Shown here: piece after piece, positions 1 through 6,599 of the stretch
Layout: each line of letters opens with the position of its first letter
How positions within the stretch are numbered: the stretch's first letter is position 1
Source of the DNA: Sphingomonas sp.
GTDB taxonomy: Bacteria; Pseudomonadota; Alphaproteobacteria; Sphingomonadales; Sphingomonadaceae
Direction: 5' to 3'
Length of the DNA: 12,920 nucleotides
Assembly: GCA_013822915.1 (NCBI GenBank)
Contig: PNLG01000237.1
Span: 1 to 12,920, forward strand
Translations under genes and position numbers: made by a program
The notes under the pieces: generated by a model
What the model was told of the DNA's origin: nothing
The model's input: the letters and a program-made list of their open reading frames with translations, nothing else
The model's database searches: none

Positions 1-1
1 G

Positions 2-535
2 TGGCACGGCACCACAATCCTGTCCGTGCGGCGCGGTGGCAAAGTGGTGATCGTCGGCGATGGCCAGGTGTCGATGGGCCAGACAGTCATGAAACCCAAT
101 GCGCGCAAGGTGCGGCGGCTGGGCGATGGATCGGTGATTGGCGGCTTTGCGGGGGCGACGGCGGACGCCTTCACCCTGTTTGAGCGGCTGGAGCGTAAGC
201 TGGAACAGCATCACGGCGCGCTGCTGCGAGCAGCGGTTGAGTTGGCCAAGGATTGGCGCACCGACAAATATCTGCGCAATCTGGAAGCGATGATGATTGT
301 CGCGGACAAGGAGGTGACGTTGATCCTGACCGGCAATGGCGATGTGCTGGAGCCGTTGGGCGGCATTGCCGCGATCGGGTCGGGCGGCAATTTCGCGCTT
401 GCGGCGGCCCGCGCGCTCACTGACTATGAGCCCGATGCCGAAACGCTGGCGCGCAAGGCGATGAAGGTTGCCGCCGACATCTGCGTTTACACCAACGAAA
501 ACCTGACGATCGAAGCGCTAAATAGCGCGGTCTGA
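2..535 (+). CDS. hslV: HslV, ATP-dependent protease proteolytic subunit (5' end cut by window edge)
   Basis: Peptidase of the HslVU (ClpQY) complex, a cytoplasmic two-ring threonine protease that degrades proteins unfolded by HslU. The reading frame is open from base 2 and starts inside the gene with WHGTTILSVRR. The first Thr of the TT pair (codon 11-13) matches the N-terminal catalytic Thr of E. coli HslV (MTTIVSVRR), so only a short leader or propeptide lies outside the window. Family signatures follow: GDGQVSMGQTVMK, KVRRL, GFAGATADAFTLFE, AVELAKDWRTD, LTGNGDV, IAIGSGG and DICVYTN. The visible part has 177 residues, close to the full family length. A GTG at 26 is not the start, because it would remove the catalytic Thr. 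hslU follows after 33 bases on the same strand, the usual operon order. Identification is very secure; only the true start is unseen. Confidence 0.97.
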   Translation, partial: WHGTTILSVRRGGKVVIVGDGQVSMGQTVMKPNARKVRRLGDGSVIGGFAGATADAFTLFERLERKLEQHHGALLRAAVELAKDWRTDKYLRNLEAMMIVADKEVTLILTGNGDVLEPLGGIAAIGSGGNFALAAARALTDYEPDAETLARKAMKVAADICVYTNENLTIEALNSAV

Positions 536-568
536 CCCTCCAAATTTCCTGCTGATATTGAGACGTTT

Positions 569-1867
569 ATGAACGACGCCCTGACCCCCAAAGCCATTGT
601 TGCCGCGCTTGACGCGCATATCATTGGCCAGACCGAGGCCAAGCGCGCGGTCGCGGTGGCTCTCCGCAATCGCTGGCGGCGGCAGCGGCTGGCGGCTGAC
701 CTGCGCGATGAAGTGACGCCCAAGAATATCCTGATGATCGGCCCGACCGGCTGCGGCAAGACCGAGATTTCGCGCCGCCTCGCCAAGCTCGCCGATGCGC
801 CGTTTGTGAAGGTGGAGGCGACGAAATTCACCGAAGTCGGCTATGTCGGTCGCGACGTCGAACAGATTGCGCGCGACCTGGTCGAGGAAGCGGTGCGGCT
901 GGAAAAGGAACGCCGCCGCATTGCGGTGCGCGACAAGGCGGAGGAGGCGGCGATGGCGCGTCTGCTCGACGCGCTGACCGGCAAGGGCGCATCGGAGGCG
1001 ACCCGCCAAGCCTTTCGCCAGCGGTTCCGCGACGGCCATCTCGACCAGACCGAAATCGAAATCGAAATCGAACAGGCGCCGCAAATGCCGTTTGACATGC
1101 CCGGCGGCGCGCAAATGGGGATGATCAACCTCGGCGACATGATGGGCAAGGCGTTTGGCCAGCCCCCGCTCAAGCGTCGCAAGCTGGGCGTCCCCGCCGC
1201 CTGGGCCAAGCTGGTCGAGGAGGAAGCCGACAAGCGGCTCGACCAGGATGAAGTGTCGCGCACCGCGCTGGCCGATGCGGAGGCGAACGGGATCGTCTTT
1301 CTCGACGAGATCGACAAGATCGCCGTCAGCGATGTGCGCGGCGGATCGGTCAGCCGCGAAGGCGTGCAGCGCGACTTGCTCCCCTTGATCGAGGGGACGA
1401 CGGTTGCGACAAAATATGGCCCGATGAAAACCGACCATATCCTGTTTATCGCGAGCGGCGCGTTTCACGTTGCCAAGCCGAGCGACCTGCTCCCGGAGCT
1501 TCAGGGGCGGTTGCCGATCCGGGTTGAACTAAAGGCGCTGACCGAGGCCGATTTTGTCGCGATTCTGTCGGATACCAAGGCGTCGCTGACCGTCCAGTAT
1601 CAGGCGCTGCTGGCGACCGAAGGTGTGACGGTTGAGATTACCGACGATGGCATCCGCGCCGTCGCGCGCATCGCAGCGGAAGTGAATGCGCAGATCGAGA
1701 ATATCGGCGCACGCCGGTTGCAGACGGTAATGGAAAAACTGCTCGAAACCGTCAGCTTTGACGCAGAGGACCGGCGCGGCGACACTGTGGTGGTCGATGC
1801 CGCCTATGTCGAGCGCGAGTTGGCGGGCATTGCGCGCAACACCGACCTCAGCCGGTTTGTGCTCTAA
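569..1867 (+). CDS. hslU: HslU, AAA+ ATPase subunit of the HslVU protease
   Basis: ATP-dependent unfoldase that caps HslV and threads substrates into it. The 432-residue protein has the family length. Visible motifs: Walker A GPTGCGKT at 58-65, the pore loop GYVG at 91-94, a charged I-domain insert at about 110-235 carrying EIEIEIE, Walker B with IVFLDEID at 242-249, sensor 2 GARR at 380-383, and the C-terminal tail LSRFVL. In E. coli the equivalent tail (LSRFIL) docks into HslV and activates it. ATG 569 is chosen because MNDALTPKAIVAALDAHIIGQ aligns with the usual N terminus. The Shine-Dalgarno is weak (TTGAGACG), so translation may lean on the hslV transcript just upstream. The TAA stop overlaps the opposing TAG of the next gene, leaving no room for a terminator between them. 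Confidence 0.98.
   Translation: MNDALTPKAIVAALDAHIIGQTEAKRAVAVALRNRWRRQRLAADLRDEVTPKNILMIGPTGCGKTEISRRLAKLADAPFVKVEATKFTEVGYVGRDVEQIARDLVEEAVRLEKERRRIAVRDKAEEAAMARLLDALTGKGASEATRQAFRQRFRDGHLDQTEIEIEIEQAPQMPFDMPGGAQMGMINLGDMMGKAFGQPPLKRRKLGVPAAWAKLVEEEADKRLDQDEVSRTALADAEANGIVFLDEIDKIAVSDVRGGSVSREGVQRDLLPLIEGTTVATKYGPMKTDHILFIASGAFHVAKPSDLLPELQGRLPIRVELKALTEADFVAILSDTKASLTVQYQALLATEGVTVEITDDGIRAVARIAAEVNAQIENIGARRLQTVMEKLLETVSFDAEDRRGDTVVVDAAYVERELAGIARNTDLSRFVL
1052..1072 (+). repeat. In-frame GAAATC hexamer repeat (about 3.5 copies) inside hslU
   Basis: Three consecutive copies of GAAATC followed by GAAC encode alternating Glu-Ile in the HslU I domain. E. coli HslU has a shorter EIEI stretch at the corresponding place, so the motif is ancestral and only its extension is notable. 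The hexamer unit keeps frame if copies are gained or lost. Confidence 0.8.
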
Positions 1868-2295
1868 CGCTTGGGCGCGCCCTTGGGCAGGTCATAGGGT
1901 GTGAACGTGCCGAGGATGCAATAGGCCGAACCGAAACCCGAATTGCGATTGACGACGCGAAACCGGTCATAGCGGCAAAGCTGATCGCCAAAGCGCTCGA
2001 CCACCACAATGTCGTTGTCGCGCAGCACGGGGCATTTGTCGCGCAGCCGATTGAGCCACACCCGGCTGCGTGTTTCGCGATAGATGATGTTGTTTTGGTC
2101 GATAATGTCGGGGCCCGACACGCGGCTCGCCGTTATGCAATTGACGGGCTTGCCGGCAACGCGTCCGGTAAGCGCCTGCGCCAAGTCGGCGGACGGGGCG
2201 GGTGGCGTGTCGGGCCGCGCATCGGGCCGCTGGGCCATGCTGCCGCTGCTGCCCACAAGCGCCATGACGATGCCAAGGGTGCGCGCGCGCGTCAC
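1864..2295 (-). CDS. Small secreted four-cysteine protein, paralogue of its upstream neighbour
   Basis: Function unknown. GTG at 2295 is chosen: it overlaps the upstream stop as GTGA, and it gives a 143-residue protein with a signal-peptide-like start (MTRARTLGIVMALVGSSGSMAQ) and likely cleavage near residue 21. A longer reading to 2394 would add 33 unlikely residues rich in His and Arg. The mature part has a Pro-rich linker and then a domain with Cys 53, 88, 107 and 126, including NCI, IIYR, WLNRL, DIVVV, DQLCR and LGTFTPY. Cysteine spacing and these motifs match the adjacent lipoprotein closely, so the two arose by duplication. The pattern resembles a small periplasmic family of alphaproteobacteria and xanthomonads (possibly DUF6491, from memory, not checked). 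Four cysteines in a secreted domain suggest two disulfides. It is the last gene of the minus-strand run, tail to tail with hslU. Confidence 0.82.
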   Translation of the reverse strand: MTRARTLGIVMALVGSSGSMAQRPDARPDTPPAPSADLAQALTGRVAGKPVNCITASRVSGPDIIDQNNIIYRETRSRVWLNRLRDKCPVLRDNDIVVVERFGDQLCRYDRFRVVNRNSGFGSAYCILGTFTPYDLPKGAPKR

Positions 2296-2714
2296 GGCTT
2301 TGGCTTGCGATAGGGAACGAACTCGCCGAGCGCGCAGCTGCCGGTTTGCACCCGCGAAATTCCGTCGATGGTGGTGATGATTTGCCCGCGACAAAGCTGT
2401 GGCCCGGGGTTTTGCGACACCAAAATGTCACCAAAGGGCATTTGCTGGCACCCCGTTGTGTCATTGCGATAGATCAGGCGGCTGTCGACCCGGTACAAAA
2501 TGGTCTTGCCGATCGAGCTTGTCTGATATCGCCGCAACAATTGGGGAATACATTCTTCGGCGGGGCCAGCCGAATAACCCTGGAGGGTTTGCGCAAGTTC
2601 CAGCGCGTCGGCGGCTTCCCGGTCAATCGACGCGGCTTTCTGGCGCGGAGTTTCGGCGCACCCAACGATGCCAAAAGCAATCGGCAAGAGCGTTGCAAAC
2701 AGCGTAAGGCGCAT
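2292..2714 (-). CDS. Small four-cysteine lipoprotein, paralogue of downstream gene
   Basis: Function unknown. ATG 2714 is preceded by a strong Shine-Dalgarno (GGGAGAA, 4-5 bases upstream), so the longer reading to 2750 is rejected. The 140-residue protein opens with a lipoprotein signal peptide, MRLTLFATLLPIAFGIVGC, with lipobox IVGC and lipidated Cys19. The +2 residue is Ala, which by the Lol rule suggests the outer membrane. After a helical stretch (residues 25-45) comes the shared domain with Cys 55, 89, 108 and 127 and motifs ECI, ILYR, LIYRN, GDILV, PQLCR and LGEFVPY. It lies 47 bases below gloB and overlaps the next gene by 4 bases (GTGA), so the pair is translationally coupled. The anchored and the soluble paralogue may work together at the envelope; that is inference. 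Confidence 0.82.
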   Translation of the reverse strand: MRLTLFATLLPIAFGIVGCAETPRQKAASIDREAADALELAQTLQGYSAGPAEECIPQLLRRYQTSSIGKTILYRVDSRLIYRNDTTGCQQMPFGDILVSQNPGPQLCRGQIITTIDGISRVQTGSCALGEFVPYRKPKP

Positions 2715-2761
2715 GATGTTCTCCCGATCAAACCGCCCCCGGAGCCCCAAGCATAGCTGTA

Positions 2762-3493
2762 TCAGCCGCGAAAGTCATCCTTCCCGCGGCGCAGCGTCGC
2801 GAGTTCGTCCGCTGTGCCCGCGCGCAGGAACGGGTTGGTCGCGCGTTCAGCACCAATTGTGGTCGGCACCGTTGCTTCGCCCGCCGCGCGCGCGGCCCGC
2901 ACCGCCGCCATCCGTGCGACGAGATCGGCATTGTCGGGATCAACGCTCAGCGCGAAGCGGCCGTTCGATTCGGTATATTCATGCGCGCAGTAAACGGTGG
3001 TTGCATTCGGCAAAGCGGCATAGCGCTGCATAGCCGCGAACATTTGCGCGGCCGTCCCCTCAAACAACCGGCCGCATCCCATCGCGAACAGTGTGTCGCC
3101 GACGAAAATCACGTCCGCATCGGCCAGGTAAAAACTGATATGGCCCGCAGTGTGTGCGGGCGTTTCCATCACCACCGCACTGTGCGCGCCCAGCATCACG
3201 ACGTCCCCTTCGGCGACCAGCCGGTCGGCGGTCGGGATGCGCGCCGCCTCCGCCGCCGGTGCAATCACTGGCACGCCATAAGCGGCCTTTAGCGCCGCAT
3301 TGCCACCGGTATGGTCGGGGTGCCAGTGCGTGTTCCAGATCGCGTTCAGCCGCCAACCGCGCGCCGCCAGCGCTGCCTCCACGGGCGCTGCTTCCGCCGG
3401 GTCGACCACAATCGTCTCACCCGACGCGCTGTCATGCGCGAGCCAGATATAATTGTCGGTCAGCGCGGGGATGCGAACAATCTCAAGCGTCAT
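2762..3493 (-). CDS. gloB: Hydroxyacylglutathione hydrolase (glyoxalase II)
   Basis: Hydrolyses S-D-lactoylglutathione to D-lactate and glutathione, the second step of methylglyoxal detoxification. It is a metallo-beta-lactamase-fold protein of 243 residues. Visible binuclear metal ligands: THWHPDHTGG at 55-64 (H56, H58, D60, H61), TPAHTAGH with H114, VGDTLFAMGCGRLFEG with D133, and YCAHEYT with H171. The C-terminal ERATNPFLR motif of glyoxalase II is present. ATG 3493 is chosen because it shares a base with the gloA stop (TGATG). TTG and GTG codons just upstream would extend it into gloA by two codons and are less likely. Coupling to gloA puts both enzymes of the pathway in one operon. Identification is secure. 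Confidence 0.95.
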   Translation of the reverse strand: MTLEIVRIPALTDNYIWLAHDSASGETIVVDPAEAAPVEAALAARGWRLNAIWNTHWHPDHTGGNAALKAAYGVPVIAPAAEAARIPTADRLVAEGDVVMLGAHSAVVMETPAHTAGHISFYLADADVIFVGDTLFAMGCGRLFEGTAAQMFAAMQRYAALPNATTVYCAHEYTESNGRFALSVDPDNADLVARMAAVRAARAAGEATVPTTIGAERATNPFLRAGTADELATLRRGKDDFRG

Positions 3494-3924
3494 CACCAAT
3501 GCCCTCTATTGGGCATCGAGGCCCAGGGTTCCTGTCGCGGCAAATAGCCATCCTGCAACAATTCGATCGAGATATTGTCGGGGCTGCGCACAAACGCCAT
3601 GTGTCCGTCGCGCGGCGGGCGATTGATAGTGACGCCTGCGTCCATCAAACGCTGGCACGTTTCATAGATATTCTCGACGCGGTAGGCGAGGTGACCGAAA
3701 TTGCGCCCCTCGCCGTAAACTTCGGCGGTGCTGCCGTCGGCGGGCGGCCAGTTATAGGTCAGCTCGACCTGCGCTTCTTCGTCGCCGGGTGCGGCAAGGA
3801 AGATGAGCGTGAAGCGGCCCTGTTCGCTGTCGAACCGGCGCTGTTCCTTCAGCCCCAGCAGGTCAAAAAAGCGCACCGTCGCATCGGGATCGCTGACGCG
3901 GATCATCGTGTGGAGATATTTCAT
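3493..3924 (-). CDS. gloA: Lactoylglutathione lyase (glyoxalase I)
   Basis: Isomerises the methylglyoxal-glutathione hemithioacetal to S-D-lactoylglutathione. VOC-fold protein of 143 residues from ATG 3924, starting MKYLHTMIRV like E. coli GloA (MRLLHTMLRV). All four metal ligands align: H5, E54 (in VELTYNW), H78 (in FGHLAY) and E121 (in SIELLQ). An upstream in-frame start would add 11 residues (MPGQARIGDAR) absent from the family, and a GGGGA lies about 9 bases before ATG 3924. The C terminus carries about 20 residues beyond the catalytic Glu, a modest tail. The stop is coupled to gloB. The 63-base gap to the TPR gene upstream may hold a separate promoter, but none is convincing. Confidence 0.95.
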   Translation of the reverse strand: MKYLHTMIRVSDPDATVRFFDLLGLKEQRRFDSEQGRFTLIFLAAPGDEEAQVELTYNWPPADGSTAEVYGEGRNFGHLAYRVENIYETCQRLMDAGVTINRPPRDGHMAFVRSPDNISIELLQDGYLPRQEPWASMPNRGHW

Positions 3925-3987
3925 GCGCGCGTCCCCGATTCTTGCCTGCCCCGGCAAATAGGCCCCGCACGGCGCGAGTGCCAGATG

Positions 3988-4752
3988 TTAGTTTTGCGGC
4001 GGATCCTCAAATTGCGTCAGCGCGGCGCGGGCTTGTCCGGCGGCTTCGCTGTCGGGGGCGAGCCGCACGGCTTCCTTCCAAGCATTCTGCGCGCCATCGG
4101 CATCGCCACTGCGCGCGGCGATATTGCCGATTTCGAGCAAGACCGAGGCATCATCACGCGCCAGCTCATACGCGCGGGCAATGTCGGCGCGAGCACGGCC
4201 CAGCTCGCCCATGCGCCGCGCAAGCGTGGCGGACGCCAACCAGACCAGCGGATCGGCCGCCGCCAATTGCTGTGCCCGGTCAAGATCGGCGCGCGCCCCC
4301 GCCAGATCGCCCAGCAGCACCAGCGCGCGGGCGCGGTCAAAACTTGCCTCGCCGCGTTGCAACCCCATCAGCGTGCCTGCGGCAAGGGCCGCGTCCAGCG
4401 CGCTAAGCGCGCCCGCTGCATCGCCGAGCGCCAGCCGCGCATTCCCCGCCTGTGCCCAATAATGCGCCGCGCGCGAATCCTGTGCGACTTCGGCTTCGTT
4501 GGCGGCGGCGGCAAATTCCTCCGCCGCCCCCGCCCAGCGGCGCTGATTGGCATAGGCAATACCGAGGCACTGGCGCGCGAAATAGCCGCCCCCGTCGATC
4601 CGCCAGCGCGCCGCATCCGCCTCCCCCGCTTTTGGGTCGCTGGTCGCGAGGTCAACGCATTGGTCATAGCGCCGCTCGGTCTGGGTGGCGGCGCGCGCGG
4701 GCAGCGTCGGGCCAATCACTTGCGCCAGCGCGAGGGCGATCATCATGCTCAC
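3988..4752 (-). CDS. Secreted TPR-repeat protein
   Basis: Probable periplasmic tetratricopeptide-repeat scaffold; substrate or partner unknown. Of 254 residues, the first 21 form a signal peptide (MSMMIALALAQVIGPTLPARA, AxA cleavage site at 19-21). The mature protein is almost entirely helical, with about five TPR-like pairs at roughly 60-92, 95-128, 137-168, 169-202 and 203-236, showing Ala-, Gly- and Leu-rich helices such as RARALVLLGDLAGARADLDRA and AQNAWKEAVRLAPDS. Cys32 and Cys62 could form a disulfide in the N-terminal part. The GTG start at 4752 overlaps the stop of the hydrolase gene as GTGA; ATG codons at 4746 and 4743 are alternatives that would shorten the signal peptide by two or three residues. 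It is translationally coupled to the ABHD10-like hydrolase. Confidence 0.85.
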   Translation of the reverse strand: MSMMIALALAQVIGPTLPARAATQTERRYDQCVDLATSDPKAGEADAARWRIDGGGYFARQCLGIAYANQRRWAGAAEEFAAAANEAEVAQDSRAAHYWAQAGNARLALGDAAGALSALDAALAAGTLMGLQRGEASFDRARALVLLGDLAGARADLDRAQQLAAADPLVWLASATLARRMGELGRARADIARAYELARDDASVLLEIGNIAARSGDADGAQNAWKEAVRLAPDSEAAGQARAALTQFEDPPQN

Positions 4753-5459
4753 GCCACCAACTCCTCGATCGTGCGGATTAACACCGCAATGTCGCTGGGC
4801 CGCGACAGGCGGTGATCGCCATCCTTGATCAGGGTCGTCTGCACATCGGCTGAACGGAGCAGTTCGGCGAGCCGCACACTGCGCAAATAGGGGACATCGG
4901 GGTCGGCCATGCCGTGGATCAGCCGCACCGGCACGTCCACGGCGATCATCCCGGCCATCAGCCGCAGCGCCTCTCCCGAGCTCCAGAAGGCGCGAGTGTA
5001 GAGTGTCGGGGCGGGGCCATAGGGATTGGCGCGTTCGATCCGCCCCTCTGTCAGGATGGTCATCTTCTCATCCGTCGTGAAGCCCCAGTCGGTGAAGTCG
5101 GGCGCCGCCGCAATGCCGACCAGCGCGACGACGCGGTCGGGCCGGGCAAGGGCGGCGAGCAGCATCAGCCACCCGCCCATCGACGACCCGACCAGCACCA
5201 CTGGGCCAATGGTGCCGTCGATTATCGCCAGCACATCGTCGCGCCAATCGGCCAGCCGCTGATCGGCGAAGTTGCCCCCGCTCGCACCACAACCGCGATA
5301 GTCGAAGCGCACAAATGCGCGCCCCGCGCCGCGTGCCCATGCCTCCAGCGCCAAAGCCTTGGCCCCCGTCATGTCGCTGGCATAGCCGGGCAGGAAAATC
5401 ACCGTCGGCGGGGCGCCGGGCGTGAAATGATGGGCAAGCGCGGGCGGCGGGGCGTTCAT
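4749..5459 (-). CDS. ABHD10-like alpha/beta hydrolase
   Basis: Cytoplasmic serine hydrolase, probably a thioesterase or esterase. The 236 residues from ATG 5459 carry the nucleophile elbow GSSMGG with Ser93, an acid at Asp186 in HGMADPDVP, and His216 in DGDHRLS. The wider pattern follows human ABHD10, a mitochondrial depalmitoylase and acyl-glucuronide esterase: LPGYASDMTGAKA, RFDYRGCGASGG, WRDDVLAIID, VLVGSSMGGWLML, ARPDRVVALVGIAAAPDF, VRLIHGMADPDVP. The match is from memory. No signal peptide is visible. The start lies directly after a stable hairpin that would cover its Shine-Dalgarno (AGGG, 8 bases upstream). A TTG at 5477 is an unlikely alternative start. Its stop overlaps the TPR gene start as GTGA. 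Confidence 0.88.
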   Translation of the reverse strand: MNAPPPALAHHFTPGAPPTVIFLPGYASDMTGAKALALEAWARGAGRAFVRFDYRGCGASGGNFADQRLADWRDDVLAIIDGTIGPVVLVGSSMGGWLMLLAALARPDRVVALVGIAAAPDFTDWGFTTDEKMTILTEGRIERANPYGPAPTLYTRAFWSSGEALRLMAGMIAVDVPVRLIHGMADPDVPYLRSVRLAELLRSADVQTTLIKDGDHRLSRPSDIAVLIRTIEELVA

Positions 5460-5487
5460 CCGCCAAACCCTAAGCAAGGGCTGGCGG
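5460..5487 (-). promoter_or_regulatory. Hairpin covering the ribosome binding site of the ABHD10-like gene
   Basis: Read on the minus strand, CCGCCA pairs with TGGCGG (6 bp) and, inside it, CCCT pairs with AGGG (4 bp), with small bulges (G / TT) and a TGCTT loop. The 3' arm ends on the base before the ATG at 5459, and the inner AGGG is the likely Shine-Dalgarno. The 5' arm starts two bases after the TAA of the M48 gene. No T-run follows, so it is not an intrinsic terminator. It could lower translation of the downstream gene, or let it depend on ribosomes finishing the M48 gene. Confidence 0.6.
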
Positions 5488-5489
5488 AT

Positions 5490-6599
5490 TTAGAAGCCGA
5501 ATTGGGTAAAGGGCTTGCGCGCCACGCCCTTGCACGCGGTGCGCACCGCGTGCCACTGCGCCTCGGTCAGCGCGGGCGTATAGGCGGCCTCGGGGCGTTT
5601 GGCGGCGTCGAATTTTCCCGCACGGTCGCTCGCAATCGGATGCGTCGCAAGGTAATTGAGCACCACCGCCGATTGGCTTGGTTTGCGGACATTGCCGCCC
5701 AGCCGCCGGAAAAACCCCGCCGTCGCAACCGGATCGATCTTCGCGGTGCTGAGCGCGTTGATCGCATAATCATCCGCGCTTGTCTCGGCACGGCGCGAAT
5801 AGGCGGTGGACAGCAACGCATTTGTATAGCCGCCGATATTGCCCTCCAGCCCGCCGAGCAGCACGCTCAGGCCTAATTGCCGCAGCAGCGATTCGAGCAC
5901 GTCACGGTGCGCGAAATGGCCAAGTTCATGGCCGACCACACCCGCCACTTCATCGGCCGATGCTGCGTTTTTGAGCAGCCCCTCAAACACCAATATCCGC
6001 CCGCCCGGCAGGGTGACGGCGTTCACCACCGGGATATTGGCAATGCCGATCCGCACCTCCGCCGGGTCGCTGCCCAGGCGGCGGACGAGTGTGTTGAGCG
6101 CTGCCGCGCTGGCCGGATTGTCGCAGAGCCGCCCGCCGAAATCGCCGACCATTACGTCGCCAAGCTGCCGCTCAAGCGCGCGCGGCACCAGCCGGGCAAC
6201 GAGCGCGGGCGTCTGCGCAAAGGCGTAAAGCGCAAGGCCGGCAATGACCGCGAGCACCAGCACCGACCGCCACAGCCCGAACCGGTCGATCGGTCCGCCA
6301 TAGCGCGCCGCACGGGGGAGCAGCGTGGCAAGGTCTGCGGGCGGGCCGCCTTGAAACCCGATCCGCCAGCCGGGGCGTCCGGCCAGCCCGAATACCGCAT
6401 CGCCCCCCACCGGCGCATGTGCCACCAAATCGGGAAAGGCGTAGGTCGCGCTGTCGCCATCCGCCTCGCTCTCGTCGTCGCTCAGGACGAAGCGATCGCC
6501 CTCCACTCGCAGTGTTGGTGTGCGCCGGATCGCGCTGACCCCATCATAATGCCACACCGGCCATACGGCAGGATCAGATGGCGCCGACGTCAAAGGCAT
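5490..6599 (-). CDS. Membrane-anchored M48-family zinc metalloprotease
   Basis: Peptidase of the M48 family (HtpX/BepA/Oma1 type). Of 369 residues, about 1-105 are a non-catalytic N-terminal part rich in beta-type sequence. One membrane segment lies near 112-128 (SVLVLAVIAGLALYAFA), and the catalytic domain follows. HELGH is at 224-228 (zinc His224 and His228, catalytic Glu225), and the third ligand is Glu272 in SRRAETSADDYA. NAVTLPGGRILVFEGLL at 193-209 and ATHPIASDR at 318-326 are also typical. The site is therefore likely outside the cytoplasm, although orientation is not proven. ATG 6599 overlaps the DUF898 gene by 26 bases in another frame and has a good Shine-Dalgarno (GGGGAAGGG) inside it. 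The pairing with a DUF898 gene recurs in proteobacteria, which suggests a joint envelope role. Confidence 0.92.
   Translation of the reverse strand: MPLTSAPSDPAVWPVWHYDGVSAIRRTPTLRVEGDRFVLSDDESEADGDSATYAFPDLVAHAPVGGDAVFGLAGRPGWRIGFQGGPPADLATLLPRAARYGGPIDRFGLWRSVLVLAVIAGLALYAFAQTPALVARLVPRALERQLGDVMVGDFGGRLCDNPASAAALNTLVRRLGSDPAEVRIGIANIPVVNAVTLPGGRILVFEGLLKNAASADEVAGVVGHELGHFAHRDVLESLLRQLGLSVLLGGLEGNIGGYTNALLSTAYSRRAETSADDYAINALSTAKIDPVATAGFFRRLGGNVRKPSQSAVVLNYLATHPIASDRAGKFDAAKRPEAAYTPALTEAQWHAVRTACKGVARKPFTQFGF

Noticed and set aside
515..528. Perfect inverted repeat GCGCTA-AA-TAGCGC at the end of hslV
   Set aside because: It falls inside the last codons of hslV with no T-run behind it and hslU is co-transcribed; most likely chance.
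518..1468. 316-codon minus-strand frame opposite hslU
   Set aside because: Antisense to a strongly conserved gene; no motif or ribosome binding site.
3942..3957. Inverted repeat TTGCC/GGCAA upstream of gloA
   Set aside because: Only 5 bp with a 6-base loop; too weak to call an operator or terminator.
3154..4815. Long + strand open frame of 553 codons
   Set aside because: It lies antisense to gloB, gloA and the TPR gene, is rich in Arg, Pro and Ala without family motifs, and comes from the lack of stop codons in high-GC antisense frames.
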